A stretch of 34,541 nucleotides of DNA from Acidimicrobiaceae bacterium. GTDB taxonomy: Bacteria; Actinomycetota; Acidimicrobiia; Acidimicrobiales; RAAP-2. The stretch's first letter is position 1, and each line of letters begins with the position of its first letter. The notes under the pieces are model-generated. The model was not told where the DNA came from. It was given only the letters and a program-made list of their open reading frames with translations, and ran no database searches. The position numbers and the translations under genes are program-made. Location: the NCBI GenBank assembly GCA_003155915.1, contig PMFA01000015.1, positions 1 through 34,541 of the forward strand, read 5' to 3'. This document shows positions 1 through 8,918 of the stretch, one piece after another.

Positions 1-22
1 GCGCCCCAGCGCCCCAGCGCCC
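1..22. repeat. Short GC-rich tandem repeat at window edge
   Basis: The octamer gcgcccca occurs twice in a row, followed by a partial third copy (gcgccc). It is cut by the window edge, so its full length and any function are unknown. Confidence 0.6.
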
Positions 23-96
23 ACTCCGCAACAGTCACGAACCCAGATCACAAAGGTCGCTGGTACGACCAAGATTGTCGACAAAAATCCAGCTTC

Positions 97-561
97 CTAA
101 AGGTCGCGGGCGTTGGCGCGCACACGTTCGACGACATCGTCGAGTGAAGGCCGAGGAGCTTCCGGGAAGATCAACTGTGCACACATCTTGTCGTATGACT
201 TTCGCACCGCTTCGAACACCGACGCGGTGAAAATCGAACTAGCGGCAAAACCTTGACTCGGTCGTTTTGGGAGACTTCCATAGAACCGCTCCGTGATCTG
301 CGCGCAGTCACCGAAGATTTCGGGCACATGATCGATGGTGCGCAGTTGCTCCAACGCCGGCGAGCGCTCCTCATCCAATAAGCACCAAATGTCGTAGAAG
401 TGACGGGCCTCTCTCGAACGAACCATAACGTTGCCGTCTTCGATTCGTCGCCCGATCGACGAGACTATGCACAATTTCTCGACGAGAGTTCGCGCCGGGT
501 GCAGCATGGGAACCATGAACGGCGCCAGATCATTGAGTAAACGAAAAAACGTCGAGGTCAT
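97..561 (-). pseudogene. AbiEii/AbiGii-type nucleotidyltransferase toxin, C-terminal remnant
   Basis: The 154 residues resemble the C-terminal half of the AbiEii/AbiGii nucleotidyltransferase-toxin family. They contain an HPARTLVEKL segment, then RHFYDIWCLL, then GFAASSIF and a late PSLDDVVERV stretch, which in my recollection are the conserved tail blocks of actinobacterial members. Family proteins are usually close to 300 residues and carry the nucleotidyltransferase motif (GGxS...DxD) in the N-terminal half; that half is absent. The frame stays open upstream to about 651 (reading SWKTQLPICV and onward) but then meets a stop at 652-654, next to the parA gene on the other strand. No AbiEi-like antitoxin partner is present. 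I read this as a truncated, non-functional remnant. A short stand-alone protein starting at the ATG at 561 is the alternative. Confidence 0.6.
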
Positions 562-671
562 TGAATTGCTAAGTGGACCCGGAGAATCCGGTAGTACGAA
601 GCTCCCATTGGAACAGGTCGCGACACAAATCGGCAGTTGAGTTTTCCAGGATCAGTCAGCGCCGTCGTAGC

Positions 672-1262
672 ATGCCGTTTATGAATATCATCGTGACCTC
701 ATTGAAGGGTGGTGTCGGCAAGACGACGTCATCGATATACCTGTCCGCCGCTGCCGTGGAGCGGGGCTACGACCCCGTAACGCTCATCGACGCCGACCCC
801 CAGGCGTCGTCAGCTGAGTGGCTCGAGACATGGCCCGTTCCGGGCATAACGGTTGTCGAAGCCCCGTCCGAACGCACGGCGACACGGGCAATGGGCCGGG
901 TCGAGGGCCTGGGTATTGTGGACACTCCTCCGGGTAACGAACGAATCGCTCAGTCGATCATCGCCTTGGCCGACGCCGTCGTCATCCCCACGCGCGCGGG
1001 TGGCGTTGAATATTCGCGCGTGATCGCCACGCTCGATTTGATCCCCACTCGGATTCCGCGAGGCGTCGTAATTTGCGCCGCGCGACTCGGCACGAACGAC
1101 CTTGAAGCAGCGATTACCTGGTGGAAGGAGCAGAAGATCGAGATCTGGGGAGTGATCCCTGAGCGCGTCGGAATTGCCGCGGGACCCGAACGACGCCTCA
1201 GCCGCGAGGGCGTCGAGGGTTACGACTCCGTACTGCATCAAGCGCTACGCGGGTGGCGTTAA
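672..1262 (+). CDS. ParA/MinD-family ATPase (orphan)
   Basis: A 196-residue P-loop ATPase of the ParA type. The deviant Walker A motif KGGVGKTT lies near residues 12-19, followed by the LIDADPQ motif and the Walker B-like GIVDTPPG. ParA proteins of this size (ParF/Soj-like without an N-terminal HTH) dimerise on ATP and position DNA or protein cargo on the nucleoid. No parB-like gene or obvious parS repeats are seen nearby, so the cargo is unknown. The frame is open further upstream, but the ATG at 672 (or 681) is chosen because homology begins there (MNIIVTSLKGG). It is divergent from the AbiEii remnant, which suggests an old plasmid- or island-derived segment. The catalytic motifs look intact. 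Confidence 0.8.
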   Translation: MPFMNIIVTSLKGGVGKTTSSIYLSAAAVERGYDPVTLIDADPQASSAEWLETWPVPGITVVEAPSERTATRAMGRVEGLGIVDTPPGNERIAQSIIALADAVVIPTRAGGVEYSRVIATLDLIPTRIPRGVVICAARLGTNDLEAAITWWKEQKIEIWGVIPERVGIAAGPERRLSREGVEGYDSVLHQALRGWR

Positions 1263-1385
1263 GGCACGACGCACGGCCAGAGAAAATCAGCGAAGTAGTT
1301 GCCTGACACGGCCTAGCTGGAGGTACCTGATCGAGTATGACGACCCAAGATGCGGCGCGCTGCTCCGTCGATAGTGTCTAGTTCC

Positions 1386-2819
1386 ATGGAGAGTGAACCG
1401 TGGCTGGGCGACTCATGTTCCCTCGTTGACGCATTTCGTGCCGGCGACTTAAGTCCCCTCGAAGCGCTCGACGCATCACTTGGCGCGATTGAAACGTCCG
1501 ACCTCAACGCCTTCTCGCACGTTGACGCTGACGCCGCACGAACGAGCGCCGCTGGAGCCGATATCTCACTCCCATTCGGCGGCGTGCCGATGGCGATAAA
1601 AGAGCTGGAGTCGGTCGCCGGTTGGCCCTCCACCGAAGCCTCGTTGGTGTATCGCGATCGCGTCGCAAGCTACGACAGCACCCAGGTCACTCGACTGCGA
1701 GCTGCGGGCGCCGTGCTCGCAGCGCAAACAACCGCGTCGGAGTTTGGCGGGATTAACTGCACGAGTACCAAGCTGCACGGCACCACACGCAATCCTTGGA
1801 ACCTGGAGCGAACGCCGGGCGGCTCCTCGGGCGGATCCGCGGCCGCCGTCGCCGGCGGCCTCTTCCCCATCGCGTCAGGAGGCGACGGCGGTGGCTCGAT
1901 TCGAATTCCCGCGGGCTTCACCGGCCTCTTCGGACTGAAGTCCACGTTTGGACGGATTCCGCGAGGTCCCCACGCCCAACAGCCGCCGCTCACCGTCACC
2001 GTCGGCTGCGTCTCGCGCTCGGTGCGTGATACTGCGCGCTGGTTTGATTCGTGCAACGGCTTTGACCCGCGCGACACCCTAAGCCTTCCTCGCGTGAGCG
2101 GCTGGGAAGCAAACCTCGACTCCTTTGACCTCGCCGGCAAGCGGGCAGTGATCTCCATCGATTTGGGTTCCGCGGTCGTTGAACCCGTGCAGAGTGCGTT
2201 GCTGATCGAATTGGCGGAGTTTCTGATCACCAAGGCCCAACTCATACGAGTCGATCTCGCGATCCACCTCCCCAACGGGGGCCTCGAGTGGTCACTCTCG
2301 AACTTGATCGGTCTCGCCGGGGCTCTGGGCGACAAGTATCCCGCCTGCCACGACGAGCTCACGCCGGAGATTCAGATCAGCATGAGAATGGCCACGTCCA
2401 GGCTCAACCTGCAAAGCGCTGGAGCGGCCGAGATGTTCCGTATCGACGTCAATGAGCAGATGGCTGACATCTTCGAAGAGACCGACTTCATCTTTGCCGC
2501 AACCAATCCCGACGTGGCCTTCGCGGCGACCGGTCCAATGGCCACCAAAGTGGGCGACGTCGACATGGTCGAGGAGTATGGCTTCGCCAAAGCCATTGGC
2601 AACAACGGAGCGCTCACCATACCCGCCAACCTCACGGGCAATCCGGCCGTGTCCATTCCCGCCGGTCTCGTTGACGGTCTGCCGGTAGGACTACAGGTCA
2701 TCGGGCGCCACCACGAAGAACAGCTGTTGCTCGACCTCGCTCGCATCGTCGAGCGAGAACGTCCGTGGCCGCTGGTCGCGCCGTCGGTCGTCGAGGGGGG
2801 ACTGCGCCGTCACGTCTGA
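1386..2819 (+). CDS. Amidase (amidase-signature family)
   Basis: A 477-residue member of the amidase-signature hydrolases, which cleave C-N amide bonds. The Ser-cisSer-Lys triad is visible: Lys72 in PMAIKELE, cis-Ser147 in the TPGGSSGGSAAAVAGG block, and nucleophile Ser171 in GDGGGSIRIPAGF. The C-terminal NLTGNPAVSIPAG and GLPVGLQVIG blocks are also typical. Substrate cannot be predicted; the family includes acetamidase/formamidase-like and nitrile-pathway enzymes as well as GatA. It is not GatA itself, since no gatB or gatC is nearby. The start at ATG 1386 (MESEPWLGDS) fits the family better than an in-frame ATG at 1350. It lies 41 bases before the FAD oxidase and may be cotranscribed with it. 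Confidence 0.88.
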   Translation: MESEPWLGDSCSLVDAFRAGDLSPLEALDASLGAIETSDLNAFSHVDADAARTSAAGADISLPFGGVPMAIKELESVAGWPSTEASLVYRDRVASYDSTQVTRLRAAGAVLAAQTTASEFGGINCTSTKLHGTTRNPWNLERTPGGSSGGSAAAVAGGLFPIASGGDGGGSIRIPAGFTGLFGLKSTFGRIPRGPHAQQPPLTVTVGCVSRSVRDTARWFDSCNGFDPRDTLSLPRVSGWEANLDSFDLAGKRAVISIDLGSAVVEPVQSALLIELAEFLITKAQLIRVDLAIHLPNGGLEWSLSNLIGLAGALGDKYPACHDELTPEIQISMRMATSRLNLQSAGAAEMFRIDVNEQMADIFEETDFIFAATNPDVAFAATGPMATKVGDVDMVEEYGFAKAIGNNGALTIPANLTGNPAVSIPAGLVDGLPVGLQVIGRHHEEQLLLDLARIVERERPWPLVAPSVVEGGLRRHV

Positions 2820-2860
2820 AAGTGTGGCGCCAATATTCGCAGAGGTAACGTGCTGTTGAG

Positions 2861-4285
2861 ATGAATGCGACAAACGCTCGTAACGAACTGCTGGCCGTCG
2901 TCGGCGCCGACTCGGCGACTTTTTATCCAGACCACAACCCCGATGACCTCCATGACGAATCACTCCACCGCACGTACGTTGAGCCCTTCGCCGTCGTGCG
3001 ACCGAGCAGTACCGAAGAGGTATCGGAAATCGCGAAGATCGCGAGTCGACACGGCCTGGCGATGACGGCACGGGGTTCCGGTACCGGGCTCTCGGGCGGC
3101 GCGACACCAGTCGCGGGCGGGATTGTCATCAGCTTCGAGCGAATGAACCGAGTTGTGCGTCTCGACACCAACGATCACGTGGTGGTCGTGCAGCCCGGAC
3201 TGACGCTGCGCGAGTTGGGTGAACACCTCATGTCGACCGGTCTTCGCTACCCCGTCTACCCGGGCGAGCTCTCCGGATCGATTGGTGGCAATGTGAACAC
3301 CAACGCGGGGGGAATGCGTGCCGTGCGACATGGTGTTACCCGTCAACACGTGTTAGGGCTCGAACTCGTCCTCGCCGACGGAACGGTGCTGCGTACTGGC
3401 GGTCCGGTCGTTAAGTCCTCGTCCGGCTACGACCTCACGCAACTGGTCATCGGTAGCGAAGGAACACTCGCGCTGGTGACCGAAGTCACCTTGAAACTCT
3501 CACCGGCACTCGCGCACGCCGCAACATTGCTCGTGCCCTTTGCGTCACTCGACGCGATCACGCGCGTGGTGCCGATGGTCGTGGCGTCCGGACTGCAGCC
3601 GTCGATGCTCGAGTACCTCGACGTGCTCACAATGTCAGCCGTCACGGCGGCGGCATCACTGGAACTCGGAGTGGAAAAGACCGTCGCCGAGAGGGCATTG
3701 GCCTACTTGATCGTCGTCCTCGAGACGCGCACCGCGGAACAGTTGGATAACGACGTGGTCGACCTCGGCGCGATGCTCGACGCGGCCGGTGCGCTCGACG
3801 TCTACGTGTTGCCCGAGCACGCCGCGTCTCGACTCATCGAGGCCCGTGAACGGCTGTTTTGGGTGTCGAAAGCTGTTGGCGCCAAAGAGATTGTCGACAT
3901 CGTCGTGCCGCGCTCGGCGGTGCCATCGTTCCTCGAAGGGGTCGCCCGTATTGGCGCACGGCACGCCACGTCCATCACTGGTTGCGGTCACGTCGGCGAC
4001 GGCAACATTCATCTCGCGGTGTTTCTGCCTGATGACGACGAGCGCGCGATTCTGATGCGCGAACTGTTCGTCGAGGGCCTCGGACTTGGTGGACAGATCT
4101 CCGGCGAACACGGCATTGGTTGCGACAAACAGCAGCATTATTTGGCCCTCACCGATCCCACGGTGCTGGAGCTTGAGCGAGCCATCAAGCGAGTGTTCGA
4201 CCCGCAGTCTCTCCTCAATCCATTTCGATTGTTCGACGATCGAGTTGAGGAACACTTCTTGCTCGCAGAGTCACTGGACACCTAG
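2861..4285 (+). CDS. FAD-linked oxidase, GlcD family (glycolate/D-lactate dehydrogenase-like)
   Basis: A 474-residue flavoprotein of the FAD_binding_4 plus FAD-oxidase C-terminal architecture. The FAD-binding part includes the TARGSGTGLSGGATP loop (about residues 69-84) and the YPGELSGSIGGNVNTNAGG segment. The C-terminal half carries GCGHVGDGNIH near residue 374 and GEHGIG near residue 414, hallmarks of GlcD, D-lactate and D-2-hydroxyglutarate dehydrogenases. It probably oxidises a 2-hydroxy acid to the 2-oxo acid. No glcE or glcF subunit genes are adjacent, so a single-subunit D-2-hydroxyacid dehydrogenase is as likely as a GlcDEF complex. Pairing with the upstream amidase could mean the amidase releases a hydroxy acid, but that is inference. 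Confidence 0.87.
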   Translation: MNATNARNELLAVVGADSATFYPDHNPDDLHDESLHRTYVEPFAVVRPSSTEEVSEIAKIASRHGLAMTARGSGTGLSGGATPVAGGIVISFERMNRVVRLDTNDHVVVVQPGLTLRELGEHLMSTGLRYPVYPGELSGSIGGNVNTNAGGMRAVRHGVTRQHVLGLELVLADGTVLRTGGPVVKSSSGYDLTQLVIGSEGTLALVTEVTLKLSPALAHAATLLVPFASLDAITRVVPMVVASGLQPSMLEYLDVLTMSAVTAAASLELGVEKTVAERALAYLIVVLETRTAEQLDNDVVDLGAMLDAAGALDVYVLPEHAASRLIEARERLFWVSKAVGAKEIVDIVVPRSAVPSFLEGVARIGARHATSITGCGHVGDGNIHLAVFLPDDDERAILMRELFVEGLGLGGQISGEHGIGCDKQQHYLALTDPTVLELERAIKRVFDPQSLLNPFRLFDDRVEEHFLLAESLDT

Positions 4286-4927
4286 TAACGCTGCACATCG
4301 AGTGGTGCTGCGTGGCAACAGTCACGACCATATCGACGCGCCGCGCTCATCACAGTGCAACGGTGGGCCCGTACCACTTGACTCTCGACAATCTGACGTG
4401 TGTTCGTGCGCGGTGACACGTGATCATGGAGAAATTTCGAGAACGCAAACTGATTAGCAAGGAAGCAAGTTCAGTACGTTGCAAATTAACCAATCAATTG
4501 ACTCTTAATCAACAGGTTTCGCTACCGAGTCCTAGTTGGGGGTTCAATAAGAGTTGATCAACACATTTGATTGGTTCGCCTCGGGGTTACGAGGAGAATT
4601 AATCACCGGGATCGTCCGGCCGAGATGAACCCGACCTCGCATCCGCAGAGATCAACGTCATTTCCGAGTTCGGAGGCGCAGTCTCGATAACCATCTCTGC
4701 GACGTGAGACGTCGGCAGTCACAGCCAACTCAACGCGACGGTCTGCACCGCCGCGGACTGACGTCCTCGGCCAATCCTGGCCTGCTCGTCGGTCTACCGA
4801 CTCGTACTTTCTTCATGAGAATGATGAAATACTCGCACTCGGGCACGGCCATACCCGTTCGCCTAGTGTCTCCCTTCAAAAGGGGAGCGATTCGAATTCG
4901 TAGTGCTCCGGGCAGGAAATATTCGAG
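4286..4927. other. 640-base intergenic region without a supported gene
   Basis: No convincing coding frame was found on either strand. The centre (about 4480-4580) is clearly AT-richer than its surroundings and contains a two-part inverted repeat, annotated separately. Near the 3' end, ctccc at 4870-4874 and gggag at 4883-4887 can form a small hairpin in what would be the leader of the zinc-ribbon gene. A short frame reading about 33 codons to a TGA near 4709 looks vaguely protein-like but has no start or homology I recognise. Confidence 0.6.
4488..4576. repeat. Two-part inverted repeat with internal palindrome
   Basis: The arm aaccaatcaa at 4488-4497 is exactly inverted as ttgattggtt at 4567-4576. 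A second arm pair, actctta at 4501-4507 and taagagt at 4548-4554, is nested inside. A perfect 10-base palindrome, gttgatcaac, sits at 4553-4562. The spacing between arm parts differs on the two sides (3 against 12 bases), so this is not one clean hairpin. It could be paired regulator sites, a decayed mobile-element remnant or an attachment site; no transposase or integrase is near. Confidence 0.6.
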
Positions 4928-5914
4928 ATGATGCAATGTGCATCGTGTGGGGGCGAGACAGAGTCGGGCACTGAACTCTGCACCTCATGTAGCGCTTTAT
5001 TGCCGGTGGCGGCAATGGACAAGCGCGACGTCAGTGGGGTGCCGAGGCATGACACCGCGCCGTGGTTCATGAAACTGTTCTCTGAGAAAATGCTCATTGC
5101 ACTTTGTGTCTTCATGGTGATTGGAATGATTGCGGCCACGGCGTACGCGTTCGCTAATTCGGGCGCCGACAATTTACCCGTGACAATTGGCACGGTCCCG
5201 ATCCAATCATCGCCGAGTAGCGCACAAAGCATCGGTGCAACCGTGCCGTACTCCTTCGCCGAACTACCGCTGGTCGAGTGCTCCACGACGTTTCCCAATC
5301 CCGGTGAGAGCCCGCTGTCAATGCCCGCGATGGTGAATGAAAACGTACCGACGTCACTCGCGAGCCATCTCAGCGTGTACAGCGATGGGCTGGGCGACAT
5401 GAAGATCCTCGGCCCTCGGGGGTGGACCTGTTCCGCGCTGATCTTGCAAGATGGCAGCAGCACGCTGGACGTCTATCCCGCGAGTGAACGTAACGTTGCC
5501 AGCGACGAATTTGCCACGCCGCTCGGGAACCTCCCATCCGGGTCTCCGGATCGTGAGCTCTACGCGCGCCAGACGTCGGCCTGCGTGAGCTGCGCTGAGA
5601 CGCAGGCCTGCCCGGTATTTGCGACCGCGGCGAATGACTTGGCACACGACGTGGGTTGGAGCTGCCCGACGCAAGCCCCGACGAATGAGACGTTGACACC
5701 ACTGTCGACTACGGCCGTCGAGATCGTGGACCAACCCGGTGTCGTCGGCGACGCGTATCCGTCCGGTGGCGAGAACGGCGTCTACGCGGTTATGACCTAC
5801 CGACACCACGACGCGAACGGCAGTTGGGAGGATTCGTGCGTCTTGCCCAGCACCGAGGACACCATTTGCCTGGCGACACTGAACAACTTCGTCACTGAAT
5901 ACGGAACCAACTAG
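4928..5914 (+). CDS. Zinc-ribbon single-pass membrane protein, cysteine-containing ectodomain
   Basis: I do not recognise a named family. The 328-residue product begins with a zinc ribbon (CASC, then CTSC, residues about 4-22), a linker, one strongly hydrophobic segment at about 56-77 (MLIALCVFMVIGMIAATAYA), and a roughly 250-residue outer domain. The zinc ribbon would be cytoplasmic and the C-terminal domain extracytoplasmic. The ectodomain holds several cysteines, including closely spaced CVSCAETQAC near residue 220, suggesting disulfides. Start choice lies between two consecutive ATGs (4928 or 4931), with ggcagga just upstream as a possible ribosome site. It is followed 110 bases later by a secreted PLD-like gene on the same strand. 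Function unknown; sensing or envelope assembly is possible but unsupported. Confidence 0.75.
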   Translation: MMQCASCGGETESGTELCTSCSALLPVAAMDKRDVSGVPRHDTAPWFMKLFSEKMLIALCVFMVIGMIAATAYAFANSGADNLPVTIGTVPIQSSPSSAQSIGATVPYSFAELPLVECSTTFPNPGESPLSMPAMVNENVPTSLASHLSVYSDGLGDMKILGPRGWTCSALILQDGSSTLDVYPASERNVASDEFATPLGNLPSGSPDRELYARQTSACVSCAETQACPVFATAANDLAHDVGWSCPTQAPTNETLTPLSTTAVEIVDQPGVVGDAYPSGGENGVYAVMTYRHHDANGSWEDSCVLPSTEDTICLATLNNFVTEYGTN

Positions 5915-6024
5915 CGAACATTGCGACCAAGCCAGTTGCGGCGAAGCGTGACGAGTGCGAACCGGGGACCTCGAATGACACAGCGCCGTGCGAGAGTGAA
6001 TGCAATTCGAAAGACTGGTCATCA

Positions 6025-7341
6025 GTGAATGCACGGATGTTCGTCCGGGGGACACTCGGCACATTGTTGATGGCGGGAATGACGAATGTGCCGCTGGTGA
6101 ACGCAGACGCCGAGAGCGCACACGCAACGTCGCCGGTCGTCGACGTCTGGACCGAACCGGCCGATGGCTACGGTTTCCTCGATTCGGCGATCGCGTCAGC
6201 TCATCACAGCATCGATCTTTCGATGTACGAACTCTCCGACGCGACCATCGAACACGAACTCATTGCTCGCGCCGACGCTGGCGTCGACGTGCGGGTGCTG
6301 TTGAACGCCGATTACGAGGGCACGACGCACAACGCGGGTTCGTACGCACTGTTGCACGAGAGCAGGGTGCACGTCGAGTGGGCGCCGTCGGATCAGATCT
6401 TCCACGCGAAGTACGTCGTCATTGATTCTCGGGTGACCTACATCGGCACGGGCAACCTGGAATCGTACGACTACTCATCGACGAGGGACTTTTGGCTTGA
6501 GGACGCCCGCCGCGCAGACGTCGACGCCACCTCGAGCACCTTTGACGCCGACTTCGCCCACGCCGAAGTGACCTCTCAGGCGGGCGGTCTGGTGTGGAGC
6601 CCGGGGTCGACGTCCGCTTTGGTGGGACTTATTGACAGCGCGAAGCGTTCGTTGCTCGTCGAAAACGAAGAGATGGATTCAACGAGTATCGAATCGGCGC
6701 TGCGATCGGCGGCCCGTCGGGGTGTTTTGGTCAAGGTCGTGATGACCGAGTCGTCGTCGTGGCGCACGGCGTTAGCCAGTCTGGCGAGCTCGGGCGTCCA
6801 CGTGCGCGTCCTCGGTTCATCACTGGTCTACGTCCACGCCAAGGTCATCTGTGTCGACTGCGTTGGGGGAGTGGGAACCGTGTTCATCGGCAGTGAGAAC
6901 TTCTCCACGTCGTCGCTCTCATACAACCGCGAACTCGGGGTCATTACCACGACCCCGAAGGCCGTGCGGGCCGTCGATTCGACGGTGAACGGAGATTACG
7001 CCCTTGGTGCGACGGTCTCGCCGACTTCCACGAACGCGCCTCCGCCGAGCACGAACGCGGGATCGCGGATCACCGTGACGTCGTTCGAACACTCGATCAG
7101 TCCCGGCGACGAGGACTCCTTGAGCATCCATGCCCCCAAAGGCGACGATTCCTGCGACCTGGCAATCACGCTGCCGAGCGGCTACCAGAGTCAGTCGCGC
7201 GGCTTAGGCACCGCTCGCGCGAACGGGGCCGGCGACGTGACATGGACCTGGGAGATCGGTCCCAGCACCGATCGCGGTAGCGCCCTCGCCACGGTCACGT
7301 GCAGCGCGGGAACCGTGCGGCGGAGTTTTACAATTCGCTAG
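6025..7341 (+). CDS. Secreted phospholipase D-like (two-HKD) protein
   Basis: The product is 438 residues from GTG 6025; ATG 6037 is an alternative start. A signal peptide-like N-terminus (hydrophobic stretch with small residues to about position 34) precedes a PLD-superfamily core with both HxKxxxxD motifs: His127-Lys129-Asp134 (HAKYVVID, followed by GTGNLESYDY) and His271-Lys273-Asp278 (HAKVICVD, followed by IGSENFSTSSL). The pair of HKD motifs makes the active site of phospholipases D, cardiolipin synthase-like enzymes and Nuc-type nucleases. A Ser/Thr/Pro-rich linker near 335-348 leads to an about 90-residue C-terminal beta-type domain with two cysteines. It likely acts outside the cell on phospholipid or nucleic acid; which one cannot be told. 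Confidence 0.85.
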   Translation: MNARMFVRGTLGTLLMAGMTNVPLVNADAESAHATSPVVDVWTEPADGYGFLDSAIASAHHSIDLSMYELSDATIEHELIARADAGVDVRVLLNADYEGTTHNAGSYALLHESRVHVEWAPSDQIFHAKYVVIDSRVTYIGTGNLESYDYSSTRDFWLEDARRADVDATSSTFDADFAHAEVTSQAGGLVWSPGSTSALVGLIDSAKRSLLVENEEMDSTSIESALRSAARRGVLVKVVMTESSSWRTALASLASSGVHVRVLGSSLVYVHAKVICVDCVGGVGTVFIGSENFSTSSLSYNRELGVITTTPKAVRAVDSTVNGDYALGATVSPTSTNAPPPSTNAGSRITVTSFEHSISPGDEDSLSIHAPKGDDSCDLAITLPSGYQSQSRGLGTARANGAGDVTWTWEIGPSTDRGSALATVTCSAGTVRRSFTIR

Positions 7342-7360
7342 AGAGGCCGTTGACACGCGC

Positions 7361-7394
7361 GTGGTTGGCACCGAAGTTGGTTCAGCGCAACCAC
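7361..7394. terminator. Possible bidirectional terminator between convergent genes
   Basis: gtggttg at 7361-7367 is inverted as caaccac at 7388-7394 with a 20-base spacer, in the 72-base gap between the convergent PLD and MFS genes. No T-run follows, so the assignment rests on position and the inverted repeat only. Confidence 0.3.
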
Positions 7395-7413
7395 TTCGAT
7401 GTTCGTCGTCGGA

Positions 7414-8904
7414 TCAGATTGCTGCGTGCACCGGATTGGCGTCCGAGCCCAGCTCTTTGGGCGCGCGGATCACGATCGCCGAGATCAAGAGGCCGGCGAA
7501 TGCGATGAAGGCACCGACCTGAAACGCCGTCGTGTAGCCGTGGGTCGTAGCGATGTTCGCCGCCTGGCGCGAGACCGTGCCGTGCGAGGCGCTCACGAAG
7601 CTCGCGAGCTTCGATTTGAAGGCGTCAATGGAGATGGTCGAGAGAATCGCGAGTCCGAGTGCGCCGCCCACCTGTTGGGTGGTGTTGAGGAGGGCTGAAG
7701 CGAGACCGGCCTCGTGTGGCTCGACTCCCGACACGGCGGTCAAGGTCAGTGGGACGAAGGAGAGTCCCATACCGATCGACACGATCAGCAGTGGCAACAC
7801 GATGGTGCCGTACCCACTGTGGATCGTGAGGCGCGTGAGTAGTTCGAGTCCGATGACCGCGGCAGCGGGGCCGACGAGCAACGGTATTCGGATGCCGATC
7901 CGACTGATCATCTGTGAAGCGAGGACGGCCGCGAAGATGATGCCGAGCGTCATGGGCAAGAAGCCCACGCCCGTCCTGATGGCGCTCCAACCCAACACGT
8001 TCTGCAAGAACTGGGTGAGGAAGAAGAACATCGAAAACATGGCCGTGCCAATGCAGAGCATCATGGCGTAGACGCCGGAGCGGTTGCGGTTGGCGAAGAT
8101 ATGCAGCGGCATCAATGCCTCGGTCGTTCGTGTTTCAATCACTACGAAGGCGACGAGCAGGACGGCTGCTATGAAGAGCGAGAGGAGCGTGCTCGTCGCC
8201 GTCCAACTGTGACCCGCGACGTTCGACAGGCCGTAGACCAAAGCGAGCATGCCGCCGGTGGCGCTCAGGGCTCCGGGGACGTCCATCTTGCCCGACGTCG
8301 TCGCGGATTCATTGAGTGCTCGCGGTGCGAGAAACAGGATCATCGCGGCAATCGGCACGTTGACGAAGAAGATCCAGCGCCACGACACGAGGTCGACCAG
8401 TATCCCTCCGAGGAGGAGGCCTACGGCGCCGCCGGCGCCAGCCATGGCGGCGTAGACGCCCATCGCGCGATTGCGCTTCGGACCTTCAGGAAAGTTCGTC
8501 GCGATAAGCGAGAGGGCGGTCGGCGCGGCAATCGCTCCTCCGACGCCCTGGCACGCCCTCGTGATGATGAGCCATATGTCGGTTGTCGCGAAGCCCCCCA
8601 ACAGTGACGAGACCGCGAAGATCGCGATGCCGATCATGAACATTCGACGCTTGCCGAAGAGGTCGCCCGTGCGACCTCCGAAGAGCAACAGTCCTCCGAA
8701 CGTCAGCGAGTACGCCGTAATGAGCCACTCGAGGTTATTGACGGAGAAATGCAGGTCGTGGTGAATCGTTGGCAGCGCGACGTTCACGATCGTGGCGTCG
8801 AGGACAATCATGAGCTGGGCGCCCGCGATGACCGCGAGCGCGAGTCCGAGGTGCTTGCCTTCGGTGTTACTGCCGGTGAGTTCCGGTGCTTCGGTGGTGG
8901 TCAT
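7414..8904 (-). CDS. MFS multidrug exporter, DHA2 (EmrB/QacA) family, 14 TM
   Basis: A 496-residue integral membrane protein with the organisation of DHA2 drug:proton antiporters. The first helix contains LDATIVNVALPTI, the characteristic DHA2 motif. The cytoplasmic loop motif GGRTGDLFGKRR follows helix 2, and a GAGGAVGLLLGGILVD antiporter-like motif lies in helix 5. Length and hydrophobicity fit 14 helices. An AAGGA ribosome site stands 5 bases before ATG 8904. The TetR-family gene lies immediately upstream on the same strand with a 14-base gap, so the two are almost certainly cotranscribed and the exporter is probably induced by the ligand of that TetR. Substrate is unknown; drugs, biocides or toxic metabolites are usual. 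Confidence 0.9.
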   Translation of the reverse strand: MTTTEAPELTGSNTEGKHLGLALAVIAGAQLMIVLDATIVNVALPTIHHDLHFSVNNLEWLITAYSLTFGGLLLFGGRTGDLFGKRRMFMIGIAIFAVSSLLGGFATTDIWLIITRACQGVGGAIAAPTALSLIATNFPEGPKRNRAMGVYAAMAGAGGAVGLLLGGILVDLVSWRWIFFVNVPIAAMILFLAPRALNESATTSGKMDVPGALSATGGMLALVYGLSNVAGHSWTATSTLLSLFIAAVLLVAFVVIETRTTEALMPLHIFANRNRSGVYAMMLCIGTAMFSMFFFLTQFLQNVLGWSAIRTGVGFLPMTLGIIFAAVLASQMISRIGIRIPLLVGPAAAVIGLELLTRLTIHSGYGTIVLPLLIVSIGMGLSFVPLTLTAVSGVEPHEAGLASALLNTTQQVGGALGLAILSTISIDAFKSKLASFVSASHGTVSRQAANIATTHGYTTAFQVGAFIAFAGLLISAIVIRAPKELGSDANPVHAAI

Positions 8905-8918
8905 GGGGATCCTTGGGG

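Noticed and set aside
672-2819. parABS partition module
   Set aside because: Only the ParA-type ATPase is present; the next gene is an amidase and no ParB-like frame or repeated parS-like sites are seen.
4865-4920. Hairpins resembling a tRNA T-arm (attcgaattc between ggagc and gctcc)
   Set aside because: No D-arm, anticodon arm or matching acceptor stem could be found around it.
4704-4931. 75-codon open frame before the zinc-ribbon gene
   Set aside because: No ribosome site, no family resemblance, and it runs into the start of the next gene.
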